From positions 1 through 64,000 of the forward strand of contig DAJPGB010000001.1 of assembly GCA_025992855.1 (NCBI GenBank): a stretch of 64,000 bases of DNA, read 5' to 3'. The first letter of the stretch is position 1. Every line of letters begins with the position of its first letter. The notes under the pieces are model-generated. The model searched no databases and was not told the DNA's origin. It saw nothing but the letters and a program-made list of their open reading frames with translations. Positions 43,270 through 51,910 of the stretch are shown here, in pieces. This DNA comes from Coriobacteriaceae bacterium. Lineage in GTDB: Bacteria; Actinomycetota; Coriobacteriia; Coriobacteriales; Coriobacteriaceae. Both the position numbers and the translations under genes were made by a program.

Positions 43270-43368
43270 ACCGTTTACCGGACAATATCGACCACTCACC
43301 CGTAAATCCTTGTTGCGCTTTCTAAAATGTCTTACGTTGTCATTAACGAAATGACAACGTTGTCATTT
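43270..43368. promoter_or_regulatory. LacI operators and ACCGTTC-type motif
   Basis: AAATGACAACGTTGTCATTT (43349-43368) is a perfect 20-bp palindrome. A weaker copy, AATGTCTTACGTTGTCATT, lies at 43326. ACCGTTTACCGGACAAT lies upstream at 43270. Confidence 0.82.
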
Positions 43369-43472
43369 CACACATGCCTTCCTTACGCAGGAAGGTTTCC
43401 GGGCAGTCCTGACCATCCATCGACGACCAGTTCCATCCACATGCATCGCGCATCAAGCAGCAAAGGAGCTCT

Positions 43473-45230
43473 ATGGACGCCATCGTAAAGATGCTCGAGA
43501 AGCATCAACCGTTCTTTGAGAAGATCTCGAGGAACATCTACCTCCAGGCCATTAAGGACGGATTCCTTGGGTGCATGCCCATCGTCCTCACCTCTTCGAT
43601 TTTCCTGCTCATCGCCACGCTCCCCGGCGTCGTTGGCGTCACGCTGCCCCAGCCGCTCATCGACTGGTGCAACAAGCTCTACAACTTCACCATGGGTGTC
43701 ATGGGCATCATGGTTGCCGGCACCACCGCCAAGAACTTTACGGCATCCATGAACCGTCGCATGCCCGCCGGCAAGGTGCTCAACGACGGCTCCACCATGG
43801 TGGCCGCCCAGTGCAGCATGCTTTTGCTCGCTGTTACGCAGTTCACCACCAAGTTCGACGGCTCCGAGCTTTCGGTCTTCGATTGCACCAGCATGGGCAC
43901 GCGCGGTCTGTTCTCGGCCTATATCGCCGCGTTCATTACCGTGTGGGTCTATAAGTTCTGCGTCTCGCGCGATCTGACCATTAAGCTGCCCAAGGAGGTC
44001 CCGGGCGCCATCGCTCAGAACTTCCGCGACATCATCCCCTTTGGCGGCGCTGTCATCATCTGCGGCATCATCGATGTGGTCGTGCGCAACCTCATGGGCG
44101 TTCCGTTCTCCGAGCTGCTCATCAAGCTGCTCTCCCCGCTCTTCACTGCGGCAGAAACCTATCCTGGCCTTATCCTTATCCAGGCAGCAACCGCGTTCTT
44201 CTGGTTCATCGGCGTCCACGGCCCCTCGATCGTCCAGCCGGGCATCGACCCCATCCGTCTTGCCAACCAGGCCGAGAACCTGCAGGTTCTGCTTGCCGGT
44301 GGCCACCCCGCCCACTCCCTCACCTTTAACATGTCGCTCGTGGGTGAGTTCGGCGGCACCGGCGCCACGTTCATCGTGCCGCTTCTGCTGATTCTCTTTA
44401 TGAAGTCCAAGCAGCTCAAAGCCGTCGGTAAGGCCTCGATTGTTCCTGTTGCCTTTGCTGTCAACGAGCCGCTGCTCTTTGGCGCTCCCATGATCCTCAA
44501 CCCCTACATGCTCATCCCCTTTGTTGCCGCCGGCTGCGTCAACGTGAGTGTTGCCAAGTTCTTTATCGATAACGTGGGCATGAACGGCTTCTCCTTCGTG
44601 GTGCCTTGGGCCACCCCCGCCCCCATCGGTATCTTCATCACCACGAACTTCCAGCTCATCGCCCTGGTATTTGTCGCGATCATCATCTTGCTGGACGCCG
44701 TCATCTACCTGCCGTTCTTGAAGGCATACGATAAGCTGCTCTGCGACCAAGAGGCCGAGCGCGCTGCCGAGCTGGGTCTCGAGTCCGATGGTGCTGCCAC
44801 CATCGCTGCCAGCACCTCTGCGCCCGTCATCGAGCCGACCGCCGCTGCCGTCGACAGCGAGCCTGTCGCCGATCAGCCCAAGCCCGCCGCCGACGCATCC
44901 GCTAAGAAGGACGTCGATGGCCTGAAGGTCCTCGTCCTGTGCGCCGGCGCCGGCACCTCCGCCATGCTTGCCAATGCCATCAAGGAAGGCGCCGCGCAGA
45001 CCGGCGAGAACATCGCTTCCTCCGCAGGCGCTTATGGCCAGCACACCGCCATCATGGATCAGTACGACGTCATCGTGCTTGCCCCGCAGGTCCGTAGCTA
45101 CTACAACGACATGAAGGCCGACACCGATCGCCTGGGCATTAAGCTGCTCGCCCCGCGCGGCAAGGAATACATCGACCTTACCCGCGACCCCGCCGGTGCC
45201 ATCAAGTGGCTCCGCGAGAACCTCGACTAG
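43473..45230 (+). CDS. PTS lactose/cellobiose-family IICB permease
   Basis: This is a 585-aa fused permease with the same layout as the one at 40088: IIC, an alanine-rich linker (about 430-480), then IIB with Cys490 in VLVLCAGAGTSAMLANAI. AAAGGAG precedes the start. The following gene is a LacG-like phospho-galactosidase, so the transported sugar may be a beta-galactoside. It is under a LacI gene with a distinct operator. Confidence 0.91.
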   Translation: MDAIVKMLEKHQPFFEKISRNIYLQAIKDGFLGCMPIVLTSSIFLLIATLPGVVGVTLPQPLIDWCNKLYNFTMGVMGIMVAGTTAKNFTASMNRRMPAGKVLNDGSTMVAAQCSMLLLAVTQFTTKFDGSELSVFDCTSMGTRGLFSAYIAAFITVWVYKFCVSRDLTIKLPKEVPGAIAQNFRDIIPFGGAVIICGIIDVVVRNLMGVPFSELLIKLLSPLFTAAETYPGLILIQAATAFFWFIGVHGPSIVQPGIDPIRLANQAENLQVLLAGGHPAHSLTFNMSLVGEFGGTGATFIVPLLLILFMKSKQLKAVGKASIVPVAFAVNEPLLFGAPMILNPYMLIPFVAAGCVNVSVAKFFIDNVGMNGFSFVVPWATPAPIGIFITTNFQLIALVFVAIIILLDAVIYLPFLKAYDKLLCDQEAERAAELGLESDGAATIAASTSAPVIEPTAAAVDSEPVADQPKPAADASAKKDVDGLKVLVLCAGAGTSAMLANAIKEGAAQTGENIASSAGAYGQHTAIMDQYDVIVLAPQVRSYYNDMKADTDRLGIKLLAPRGKEYIDLTRDPAGAIKWLRENLD

Positions 45231-45245
45231 TTTCCTCCCGCTGTT

Positions 45246-45271
45246 GGTGCCCGGACCCCAGTTCGGGCACC
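45246..45271 (+). terminator. Intra-operon hairpin
   Basis: GGTGCCCG pairs with CGGGCACC between the permease and glycosidase genes, without a T-run. Confidence 0.45.
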
Positions 45272-45305
45272 TCTCCCTATTCGTATCCCACAGAAAGGAT
45301 GACTC

Positions 45306-46727
45306 ATGACCAACCCCATGCAGTTCCCCGACGGCTTTGTGTTTGGCGGCGCCACCGCTGCTTACCAGGTTGAAGGCGAGACCCGCACGCACGGCAAGGG
45401 CAAAGTGCCCTGGGACGATTTCCTGGCAGCCCAAGGTCGCTTCTCCCCCGATCCCGCAAGCGATTTCTACAACAAGTACCCGGTCGATATCGACCTGTGC
45501 CAGCGCTTCGGCATCAACGGCATCCGTGTCTCCATCGCCTGGAGCCGCATCTTCCCCAACGGCACTGGTGAGATTAACCCCGAGGGCATTGCCTTCTATC
45601 ACGAGCTCTTTGCCACCTGCAACAAAGCCGGCGTTATCCCCTATGTCACGCTCGATCACTTTGACACTCCCGAGGTTTTCTACCAGGACGGTGGCGAGGG
45701 CTTCCTGACGCGCACGACCATCGATGCCTTTGTCGAGTACGCCAAGTTCTGCTTTGCCGAGTTCACCGAGGTCAAGCACTGGTTTACCTTTAACGAGATT
45801 CCCGCAACCGCCGAGGGCAGCTTTATCGTCGGCAACTGGCCGCACGGCGAGAAGTATCGCCTGGACAAAGCCTTCCAGCTTATGCACAACATGATGGTGG
45901 CCCACGCCAAGGCTGTCGTCGCCTTCCATGAGGGCGGCTTTGAGGGCGAGATCGGCATCGTCCAGAACCTGGAGCCCAAGTATCCCCTCGACCCCAACAG
46001 CGCTGCCGACTGCGAGGCAGCTCGCATGGCCGACGTCATCAACAACCGCTGGGTACTCGACGCCACCTTCCGCGGCCACTATGCAGCCGACACCATGGAG
46101 GCTGCGACCAAGCTGGCCCATATCGCCGGCGGCGAGCTCGACGTCCGCGACGAGGACATCGCTGCGCTGACCGCCGCGCTCCCCTACAACGATTGCCTGG
46201 GTGTCAACACCTACAAGTGCCAGTTCCTGCGTGCCGCCGAGGGCGAAAACGACATCAACCACAATGGCACCGGCGACAAGGGCTCCTCGCGCTGGTTCCT
46301 CAAGGGCGTGGGCGAGTCATGCGTGCGCGAAGGCGTACCCACCACCGATTGGGACTGGATTATCTATCCCGAGGGCCTCTACGACCTGCTGCTCCGCATT
46401 AAGAACGATTACCCCAACTACAAGAAGATCTACATCACCGAGAACGGCATGGGCTATAAGGACGACTTCGAGGACGGCTTTATCGACGACGCCCCTCGCA
46501 TCGACTATATGCGCCAGCATCTCGCGTGGATCCTCAAGGCAATCGACGGCGGCGTAAACGTCGACGGCTACTTTGTGTGGTCGCTGCAGGACCAGTTCTC
46601 CTGGACCAACGGCTATAACAAGCGCTACGGCCTGTTCTACATCGACTTTGAGACCCAGAAGCGCTATCCCAAGGCGAGCGCGTACTGGTACAAGAACGTC
46701 GCGGAGACCGGCCTGCTCATGGCCTAG
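45306..46727 (+). CDS. lacG: 6-phospho-beta-galactosidase (GH1), second copy
   Basis: This 473-aa enzyme is closely similar to the one at 35383; both begin with FVFGGATAAYQVEGETRTHG. The acid/base lies in WFTFNEIPA and the nucleophile in YITENGMGYKD. TDWDWIIYPEG and SWTNGYNKRYGLFYIDF mark the phospho-sugar site. AAAGGATGA precedes the start. It follows its own IICB, making a second complete uptake-and-cleavage pair. Confidence 0.92.
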   Translation: MTNPMQFPDGFVFGGATAAYQVEGETRTHGKGKVPWDDFLAAQGRFSPDPASDFYNKYPVDIDLCQRFGINGIRVSIAWSRIFPNGTGEINPEGIAFYHELFATCNKAGVIPYVTLDHFDTPEVFYQDGGEGFLTRTTIDAFVEYAKFCFAEFTEVKHWFTFNEIPATAEGSFIVGNWPHGEKYRLDKAFQLMHNMMVAHAKAVVAFHEGGFEGEIGIVQNLEPKYPLDPNSAADCEAARMADVINNRWVLDATFRGHYAADTMEAATKLAHIAGGELDVRDEDIAALTAALPYNDCLGVNTYKCQFLRAAEGENDINHNGTGDKGSSRWFLKGVGESCVREGVPTTDWDWIIYPEGLYDLLLRIKNDYPNYKKIYITENGMGYKDDFEDGFIDDAPRIDYMRQHLAWILKAIDGGVNVDGYFVWSLQDQFSWTNGYNKRYGLFYIDFETQKRYPKASAYWYKNVAETGLLMA

Positions 46728-46749
46728 TTTCCGCCGCATACCCCCTGTC

Positions 46750-46797
46750 GGCCGCATACGAATCCCTCCACGGGTTCGTATGCGGCCTTTTTGTTTT
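46750..46797 (+). terminator. Terminator of the third PTS operon
   Basis: GGCCGCATACGAA pairs with its exact inverse and is followed by TTTTTGTTTT. Confidence 0.85.
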
Positions 46798-46820
46798 GGC
46801 TCGGCCCGAGCAGGCCGTCT

Positions 46821-46957
46821 GTCTCGATCTGTAACATCTAGCAGGGATTTTCAATCCTAACTGTTATAGATTTAGACGAACGGGCGACCAGGGCTGAAAG
46901 ATCTCAATCTGTAACACGTAGCCCACTTTTAACCGTCTAACTGTTACAGATCGAGAC
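46821..46957. repeat. Palindromic repeat array D (2 units)
   Basis: The units are at 46821-46877 (degenerate right arm, TGTTATAGATTTAGAC) and 46901-46957. This is the only array not between convergent genes; it follows a plus-strand operon and precedes the Fic gene. Confidence 0.85.
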
Positions 46958-47011
46958 AATAAGATAGTCAAATCCGAACTTTCCAAGCAGTTATGAACCA
47001 TGGTTTCCAGT

Positions 47012-47086
47012 TTTCGGTATCACGAACATACTTTCGGTATCATTTAATGGTATTATGATATCGAAAGTATGTTCGTGATACCGAAA
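47012..47086. promoter_or_regulatory. 32-bp-arm palindrome overlapping the Fic gene leader
   Basis: The arms at 47012-47043 and 47055-47086 match at 31 of 32 positions. Each carries TTTCGGTATCA at its outer end and a second copy or near copy at its inner end. The right arm ends in the ribosome site, just before the Fic start. It could be an operator for the winged helix of that protein, or an RNA hairpin that hides the ribosome site. Confidence 0.7.
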
Positions 47087-47094
47087 GGAGCCGC

Positions 47095-48327
47095 ATGCGC
47101 CAGTTCGATTACACCACAGTCCCAGCGGAACTCGAAGCAACTCCAATCACCAACCTCCTCCTCTCGATACGCGAGCATAAAGGCCGTCAGCTTGCTCTGA
47201 GTCAAGTCAAACCCGAGCTTCTATCGTCCCTAATGGAGGAGGCTAAGATCCAAAGCACCCGATCCTCCAACGGACTTGAAGGAATTGTTACCACCCAAAA
47301 AAGACTCAAAGCGATCATGGCGTATTCCGCCAAGCCAAGCTCCCGCGCAGAGGAAGAAATCGCTGGATACCGAGATGTGCTGTCGCTTATTCACGAGCAA
47401 CACGATTCCATTCCCGTAACGCCATCGGTCATTCTGCAGTTGCATCGTGACCTCATGGCGCACACGGCAATCTCGTATGGAGGCCATTGGAAAGATGGCG
47501 ATAACGAAATCGTCTCCATTGACGATCAAGGTAATCGATTTGTGCGCTTTAGGCCCCCTTCGGCTCTAGCAACCCCGGGACTTATTAAAGAAGCCTGCCA
47601 GTCCCTCAACGATGCTTTATCTCGCCAAGTTTGCGATCCCCTCCTTATATCGCTCCGCTTTATCTTCGATTTTGTTAGCATTCATCCCTTCAACGATGGC
47701 AATGGCAGGATGAGCCGGCTCCTTACAACGCTGCTGCTCGAAAAGACTGGATACGATGTTGCGCGTTACATCAGCATCGAACGACTTATTGAAGACAACA
47801 AAGCGCTTTACTACAACGCCCTCGCTGCAAGCTCCACTGGATGGAATGAAAATCAAAACACCGAAGTACCCTTTATCCGTTTCATGCTCGGAACAACCCT
47901 GGCCGCCTACCGACAGCTCGAGCAGCGTACCTTAATTGAATCAAGCACTCGTCCCATGTCGAAGCAAGCGCGCATCGCTGTTCTATTTCAACAGAGACCC
48001 GGCGTCATTAAGAAATCCGACATCCGGTCCAGCTGCCCCGATATCAGCGAGGTAACCGTTAAACGAACCCTCGGCCAGCTTGTTAGTTGCAGCGCAATCG
48101 AAAAAACAGGAGCGGGTCGTTCGACGGGCTACATACTCAAAGACGTCCATGCTCTAGAACTATTCTTGCAAGCCACAATACCCGATGGCGAGGCCGCAAT
48201 AACAAAAGAGGCTTCAAAGGATAAGCTCCTTGAACGTGTAAACCACGCCGAGGATGAAAGCAGAGAAGGGCTCTATGAAGACTACGATTCATTCTCAAGG
48301 GACATAAAGACGAGATACGGAGTCTAG
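47095..48327 (+). CDS. Fic-domain protein with C-terminal winged helix
   Basis: This is a 410-aa protein of the Fic/DUF4172-type group that transfers AMP or similar groups to target hydroxyls. The catalytic motif HPFNDGNGRMSR (about residues 202-213) is intact. The N-terminal segment RSSNGLEGI resembles the SxxxEG inhibitory helix, so activity is probably self-restrained. Residues about 290-360 form a winged helix (KKSDIRSSCPDISEVTVKRT) that could bind the palindrome upstream. AAAGGAG precedes the start. Codon use looks more AT-rich than in the flanking PTS genes. Confidence 0.88.
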   Translation: MRQFDYTTVPAELEATPITNLLLSIREHKGRQLALSQVKPELLSSLMEEAKIQSTRSSNGLEGIVTTQKRLKAIMAYSAKPSSRAEEEIAGYRDVLSLIHEQHDSIPVTPSVILQLHRDLMAHTAISYGGHWKDGDNEIVSIDDQGNRFVRFRPPSALATPGLIKEACQSLNDALSRQVCDPLLISLRFIFDFVSIHPFNDGNGRMSRLLTTLLLEKTGYDVARYISIERLIEDNKALYYNALAASSTGWNENQNTEVPFIRFMLGTTLAAYRQLEQRTLIESSTRPMSKQARIAVLFQQRPGVIKKSDIRSSCPDISEVTVKRTLGQLVSCSAIEKTGAGRSTGYILKDVHALELFLQATIPDGEAAITKEASKDKLLERVNHAEDESREGLYEDYDSFSRDIKTRYGV

Positions 48328-48380
48328 TCATATCTCAGAATAGCCTCATCCTTGTTGCCCAAAATTATTTGCGCGTCATT

Positions 48381-48745
48381 TTAAAGCGGTACCCCTGCGC
48401 CGGCTGGGGGGCAGAAGTATCGTCCGCCGATCCTGCTGGAATCGGCGATCAGATAGCGTGAGTCCGCTTTGCTAAAAGCGAGCTGCTGGATACGGCCCTC
48501 GTCCATGTTGGACGTGGACACGTCGCCGTCCAGAATGCCGTTGGCACCGATAAACGCCGTGTCAATCCCTAGTGCGCGCAGGGTATCCTCGGCCATGGGG
48601 CCCACAAAGGCGTCGGTGCGGCGACGGTACATGCCGCCCACCGGGCACAGCTCGCAATCCTCGCGCGCCTCGAGCAGGCTAAAGGCCGAAAGCGAATTGG
48701 TCACATAGATGGAAGACAGTTTGTCGGTGACTCGGAGAGCGCCAA
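48381..48745 (-). pseudogene. Truncated LacR-like DeoR gene
   Basis: The minus strand encodes the middle of a DeoR regulator, for example LEAREDCELCPVGGMYRRRT and ALGIDTAFIGANGILDGDVS, nearly identical to the complete gene at 52903. The DNA-binding N-terminus is absent and the C-terminus runs out of homology after SSRIGGRYF. A 15-base string, TTATTTGCGCGTCAT, follows both this copy and the intact gene. It is a decayed duplicate, not an expressed repressor. Confidence 0.8.
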
Positions 48746-48797
48746 TGCGATCTCACGACGGTTGCGCGCATTGTCTCAATTAGATACTCAACGAAAT

Positions 48798-48831
48798 ACG
48801 GCCCCGCAGCTCAATAAGCTGCGGGGCCGTA
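48798..48831 (-). terminator. Terminator of the fourth PTS gene
   Basis: TACGGCCCCGCAGCT pairs with its exact inverse around a 4-5-base loop, just past the permease stop on the minus strand. Confidence 0.75.
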
Positions 48832-48866
48832 CCATACACCGACGAATCAACGACGAAGTGCATCCA

Positions 48867-50561
48867 CTATTTGGCCAGCTCCTGAACGATCCAGTCAATT
48901 GCACCTTCGGGATCGTTGGTAAGGTCGATATACTCCTTGCCCCTTGTGGTGAGCAGTTTAATTCCAAGGCGATCGGTATCGGCCTTCATAGCGTCATAGT
49001 ACATGCGTGCCTGGGGCGCCAGAACAATCACGTTGTACTGATCCATCGTCTCATAGTGGCTTCCGTACGCACCGGACTGAGATACCAGATCGATACCCTT
49101 AGCAGCGGCACCTTCGCGAAGAGCATTTGCCAAGAGAGTCGAAGTGCCGGCACCCTGGCAAAGCACAAGCACGCGGATCTGCTCCGCCTTGTCCTTTACC
49201 GCCTCGAGAGCTTTTGCGACATTTTCCTGTGCGGCAATAGCATCTGCATCCGAGGTTCCTGCAGTCTCCTTTGCAGACTCTTCCAAACAAAGCTGATGGT
49301 CATACGCCTTGCAGAACGGATAGTAAATCACAAAGTCGACGACCAACAGCACTGCCATCAATACGAGAGAACGCAGATCGAGACCCGTGGTGAGGAACGC
49401 ACCAATTGGGCCGGGAAGCGCCCACGGCATGGTATACATGGGGGCGTTCATTCCAATGACGTCAATGAAAAATTTACCGATAATGGCGTTGACCATAGGA
49501 GCCACTAGGAAGGGCACGAACATATAGGGATTGAGAACAATCGGCATACCGAAGATAACGGGCTCGTTAACTCCAAAAATCACCGGGATAATCGATGCCT
49601 TGCCCATGGCTTTAAGCTGCTTGGAGCGCATAAGCATGATCAGGATAATAGGAACGATGAACGTGCAGCCAGAACCGCCCAGACCGCCGATGAAGCTTGT
49701 AAAGTCCTGCGTGAGAGCAATTGACGGGTGTCCACCTGCTTGGAAAACCTCAAGATTGGTAACGGTATTGCCGTAGAGCGCAGCATTGATCGGACTCATG
49801 ACAACCGAAGCACCGTGGATACCCATAAATTGGAAAAGCGCGACCGCGCCTTCGATAAGCGCCATGCCAGGATAGGTGTCGACCGCGGAGAACAGCGGCG
49901 AGATGAGAGCGGATACCAAATTGGCGAACGGCACAGCAAGCAGCTTGCGGCTCGCAAGATCGATAAAAGCGCACGCAAGGATCGAAAACCCAAATGCAAA
50001 GATATCGCGAAAACTCTGCGCAATAGAGCCAGGGACCTCTTTGGGAAGCTTGATCGTCACATTATGGCTAATGCACACCTTATAGATATTAACGGTCAAG
50101 AATGCGGCTACGAACGCAGCGAGAAAACCCTTGGTTCCCATATAGCCGGTTTCAAAAACAGATGTATCTGCTCCGCCAATCGAGACAACATCGTTCGTCA
50201 CCGATAGCAAGAGCATGCCGCACATGGCACAAACCATGCACGAGGTGGGGTTGAGAGATTTACCCGAAGGCATGCGACGGTTCATCGACATGGCAAGTGA
50301 GCTCGCCGTGGTGCCGGCCACCATAATGCCAAGAAGTCCCATGGTATATGCATAGATTTTATTGAAGAAATCCAGCACCTCAGACGGAAGCGTGATGCCT
50401 ACATAGGCAGGGAGCGTCGAAAGAAGAAGGAACAGGCTCGAGAACAGCACAATTGGCATATTCGAGAGAAAGCCATCCTTAATCGCCACCAGATAAATGT
50501 TCCTCGAGATTTTGTCGAAGAGGGGCTGGTGTTTTTCAAGGAATTTGACGATAGCGTCCAT
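48867..50561 (-). CDS. PTS lactose/cellobiose-family IICB permease
   Basis: This is a 564-aa fused permease. The IIC domain includes LLGIMVAGTTASSLAMSMNRR and KLPKEVPGSIAQSFRD; IIB carries Cys468 in VLVLCQGAGTSTLLANAL. GGATG precedes ATG 50561; a longer frame is rejected. It is divergent from a TIM-barrel protein and a GntR regulator rather than a LacI/GH1 pair, so its sugar may be processed differently. No phospho-glycosidase adjoins it. Confidence 0.9.
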   Translation of the reverse strand: MDAIVKFLEKHQPLFDKISRNIYLVAIKDGFLSNMPIVLFSSLFLLLSTLPAYVGITLPSEVLDFFNKIYAYTMGLLGIMVAGTTASSLAMSMNRRMPSGKSLNPTSCMVCAMCGMLLLSVTNDVVSIGGADTSVFETGYMGTKGFLAAFVAAFLTVNIYKVCISHNVTIKLPKEVPGSIAQSFRDIFAFGFSILACAFIDLASRKLLAVPFANLVSALISPLFSAVDTYPGMALIEGAVALFQFMGIHGASVVMSPINAALYGNTVTNLEVFQAGGHPSIALTQDFTSFIGGLGGSGCTFIVPIILIMLMRSKQLKAMGKASIIPVIFGVNEPVIFGMPIVLNPYMFVPFLVAPMVNAIIGKFFIDVIGMNAPMYTMPWALPGPIGAFLTTGLDLRSLVLMAVLLVVDFVIYYPFCKAYDHQLCLEESAKETAGTSDADAIAAQENVAKALEAVKDKAEQIRVLVLCQGAGTSTLLANALREGAAAKGIDLVSQSGAYGSHYETMDQYNVIVLAPQARMYYDAMKADTDRLGIKLLTTRGKEYIDLTNDPEGAIDWIVQELAK

Positions 50562-50634
50562 AACACATCCTTTCATGATTCCCGGGCACACAACGATTTA
50601 TCCGGACTCAACCGTCGTCGTCCCCGTTTGTATC

Positions 50635-50871
50635 CACTTATGTAAGTGAATACGCTCTTGTGCGAAATGTAATATCATTTGCGCGATTTGTCATAACCAA
50701 TTCTTTTTCCGCTTTGTCGATATGTCAAGAATTCAAATACTTATTCGGTGAACGGCAGTTGCGTAATTTTAGATTTGTCCAGCTAAAGGCTATTTTTTCC
50801 GCGCAGTACAATAAGTTTGCAACCGTTCACCGATTGGATATAACATATTGAATATATTGTTGTAACAATAT
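50635..50871. promoter_or_regulatory. Divergent control region with GntR-type palindrome
   Basis: ATATTGTTGTAACAATAT (50854-50871) has 8-bp arms and is a likely GntR operator. CACTTATGTAAGTG (50635-50648) is a second dyad close to the permease start. TCGGTGAACGG (50745) and its inverse CCGTTCACCGA (50823) are one inverted pair of the ACCGTTC-type motif. The 356-base gap holds no gene. Confidence 0.65.
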
Positions 50872-50917
50872 TAGAGACAATGTCACAAGCCTGTCGTTCT
50901 AGTCAAAGGAAGTAACA

Positions 50918-51838
50918 ATGCCCAAACGATTACTGAACATGTCCGCATCCGATTTTGCCGCCACGTCACCCATGGATCTAAAACAGGCAATTCTGGCTTC
51001 CGAGGGACGTACCATCATGGCGGAAAACGTACCCTCTTCCCAATTTCTCGGCGGCGTTACTAATGCAGAAATCGAACGTGCCGCAGGTGCCGACCTGCTT
51101 CTGTTTAACGCGCTCGATGTGTTCGATCCAGTTATTGCCGGTATTCCAGATGATCTCAATGAAAACCCGGTCACTTGGGTGAAGCGAGCATGCGGAAGGC
51201 CCATTGGCGTCAATCTGGAGCCAGTTGATAACGAGGCAGAGATGTCTGAATCCCGTACGGAAATCCCCATGGGTCGTCGCGTCTCTCCCAAGACCTTAGA
51301 AAAGGCTAACGAACTCGGATTTGATTTTATCTGCCTGACGGGCAACCCTGGAACCGGCGTCTCCAACGATGCAATCGCCCATTCGATTAAACTCTCCAAA
51401 GAACATTTCAATGGCCTGGTCATAGCCGGAAAAATGCATGGAGCGGGCGTTGCGGAACCTGTCATGACACTCGAAATAGCGCGCAAGTTTGTTGATCTCG
51501 GCGTCGATATCCTTCTCGTGCCAGCCCCCTACACTGTCCCTTGCTTCCAAGAAGCAGACCTGCGCGCCATCGTAGACTTTGTACGATCCCACAATGTAGG
51601 CAAGTCAATTGAAGAAAAGGTTCTCGTCATGGCGGCGAACGGGACCAGTCAAGACTCCTGCGACAGCGAGACCATTAAGAAAATAGGCCTTGCAGCAAAA
51701 GCCGCTGGCGCTGACCTCCAACATATCGGGGACTCCATGAACGGTATTTGTCTGCCCCAGAATATCTTCACGCTTGGACAAGCCCTTCGTGGTTACAGGC
51801 ATCAGATCGTCATGCTGAGCCGCTCTGTGATACGTTAA
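50918..51838 (+). CDS. Putative TIM-barrel protein of unknown function (DUF7916-like)
   Basis: This is a 306-aa soluble protein. Alternating strands and helices (GADLLLFNALDVFDP, GFDFICLTGNPGTGVS, GLVIAGKMHGAGV, GVDILLVPAPYTVP, KVLVMAANGTSQDS) look like a beta/alpha barrel with phosphate-binding loops. I associate it with a family of unknown function found next to sugar PTS genes; that name is from memory. AAAGGA precedes the start. It is divergent from a IICB permease and followed by a GntR gene, so a role in handling the imported sugar phosphate is plausible. Confidence 0.7.
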   Translation: MPKRLLNMSASDFAATSPMDLKQAILASEGRTIMAENVPSSQFLGGVTNAEIERAAGADLLLFNALDVFDPVIAGIPDDLNENPVTWVKRACGRPIGVNLEPVDNEAEMSESRTEIPMGRRVSPKTLEKANELGFDFICLTGNPGTGVSNDAIAHSIKLSKEHFNGLVIAGKMHGAGVAEPVMTLEIARKFVDLGVDILLVPAPYTVPCFQEADLRAIVDFVRSHNVGKSIEEKVLVMAANGTSQDSCDSETIKKIGLAAKAAGADLQHIGDSMNGICLPQNIFTLGQALRGYRHQIVMLSRSVIR

Positions 51839-51910
51839 GGTTGTTGCACTCAAGCTATATCCCGACCACGGCAATCATCAGATACCACCAACATGCAAAC
51901 TGAGGCTCCA

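Noticed and set aside
43473..45230. TGA at 5300 as a sign of a recoded genetic code
   Set aside because: All other genes here, including this permease, use TGG for Trp and ordinary stops; one nonsense change is the simpler explanation.
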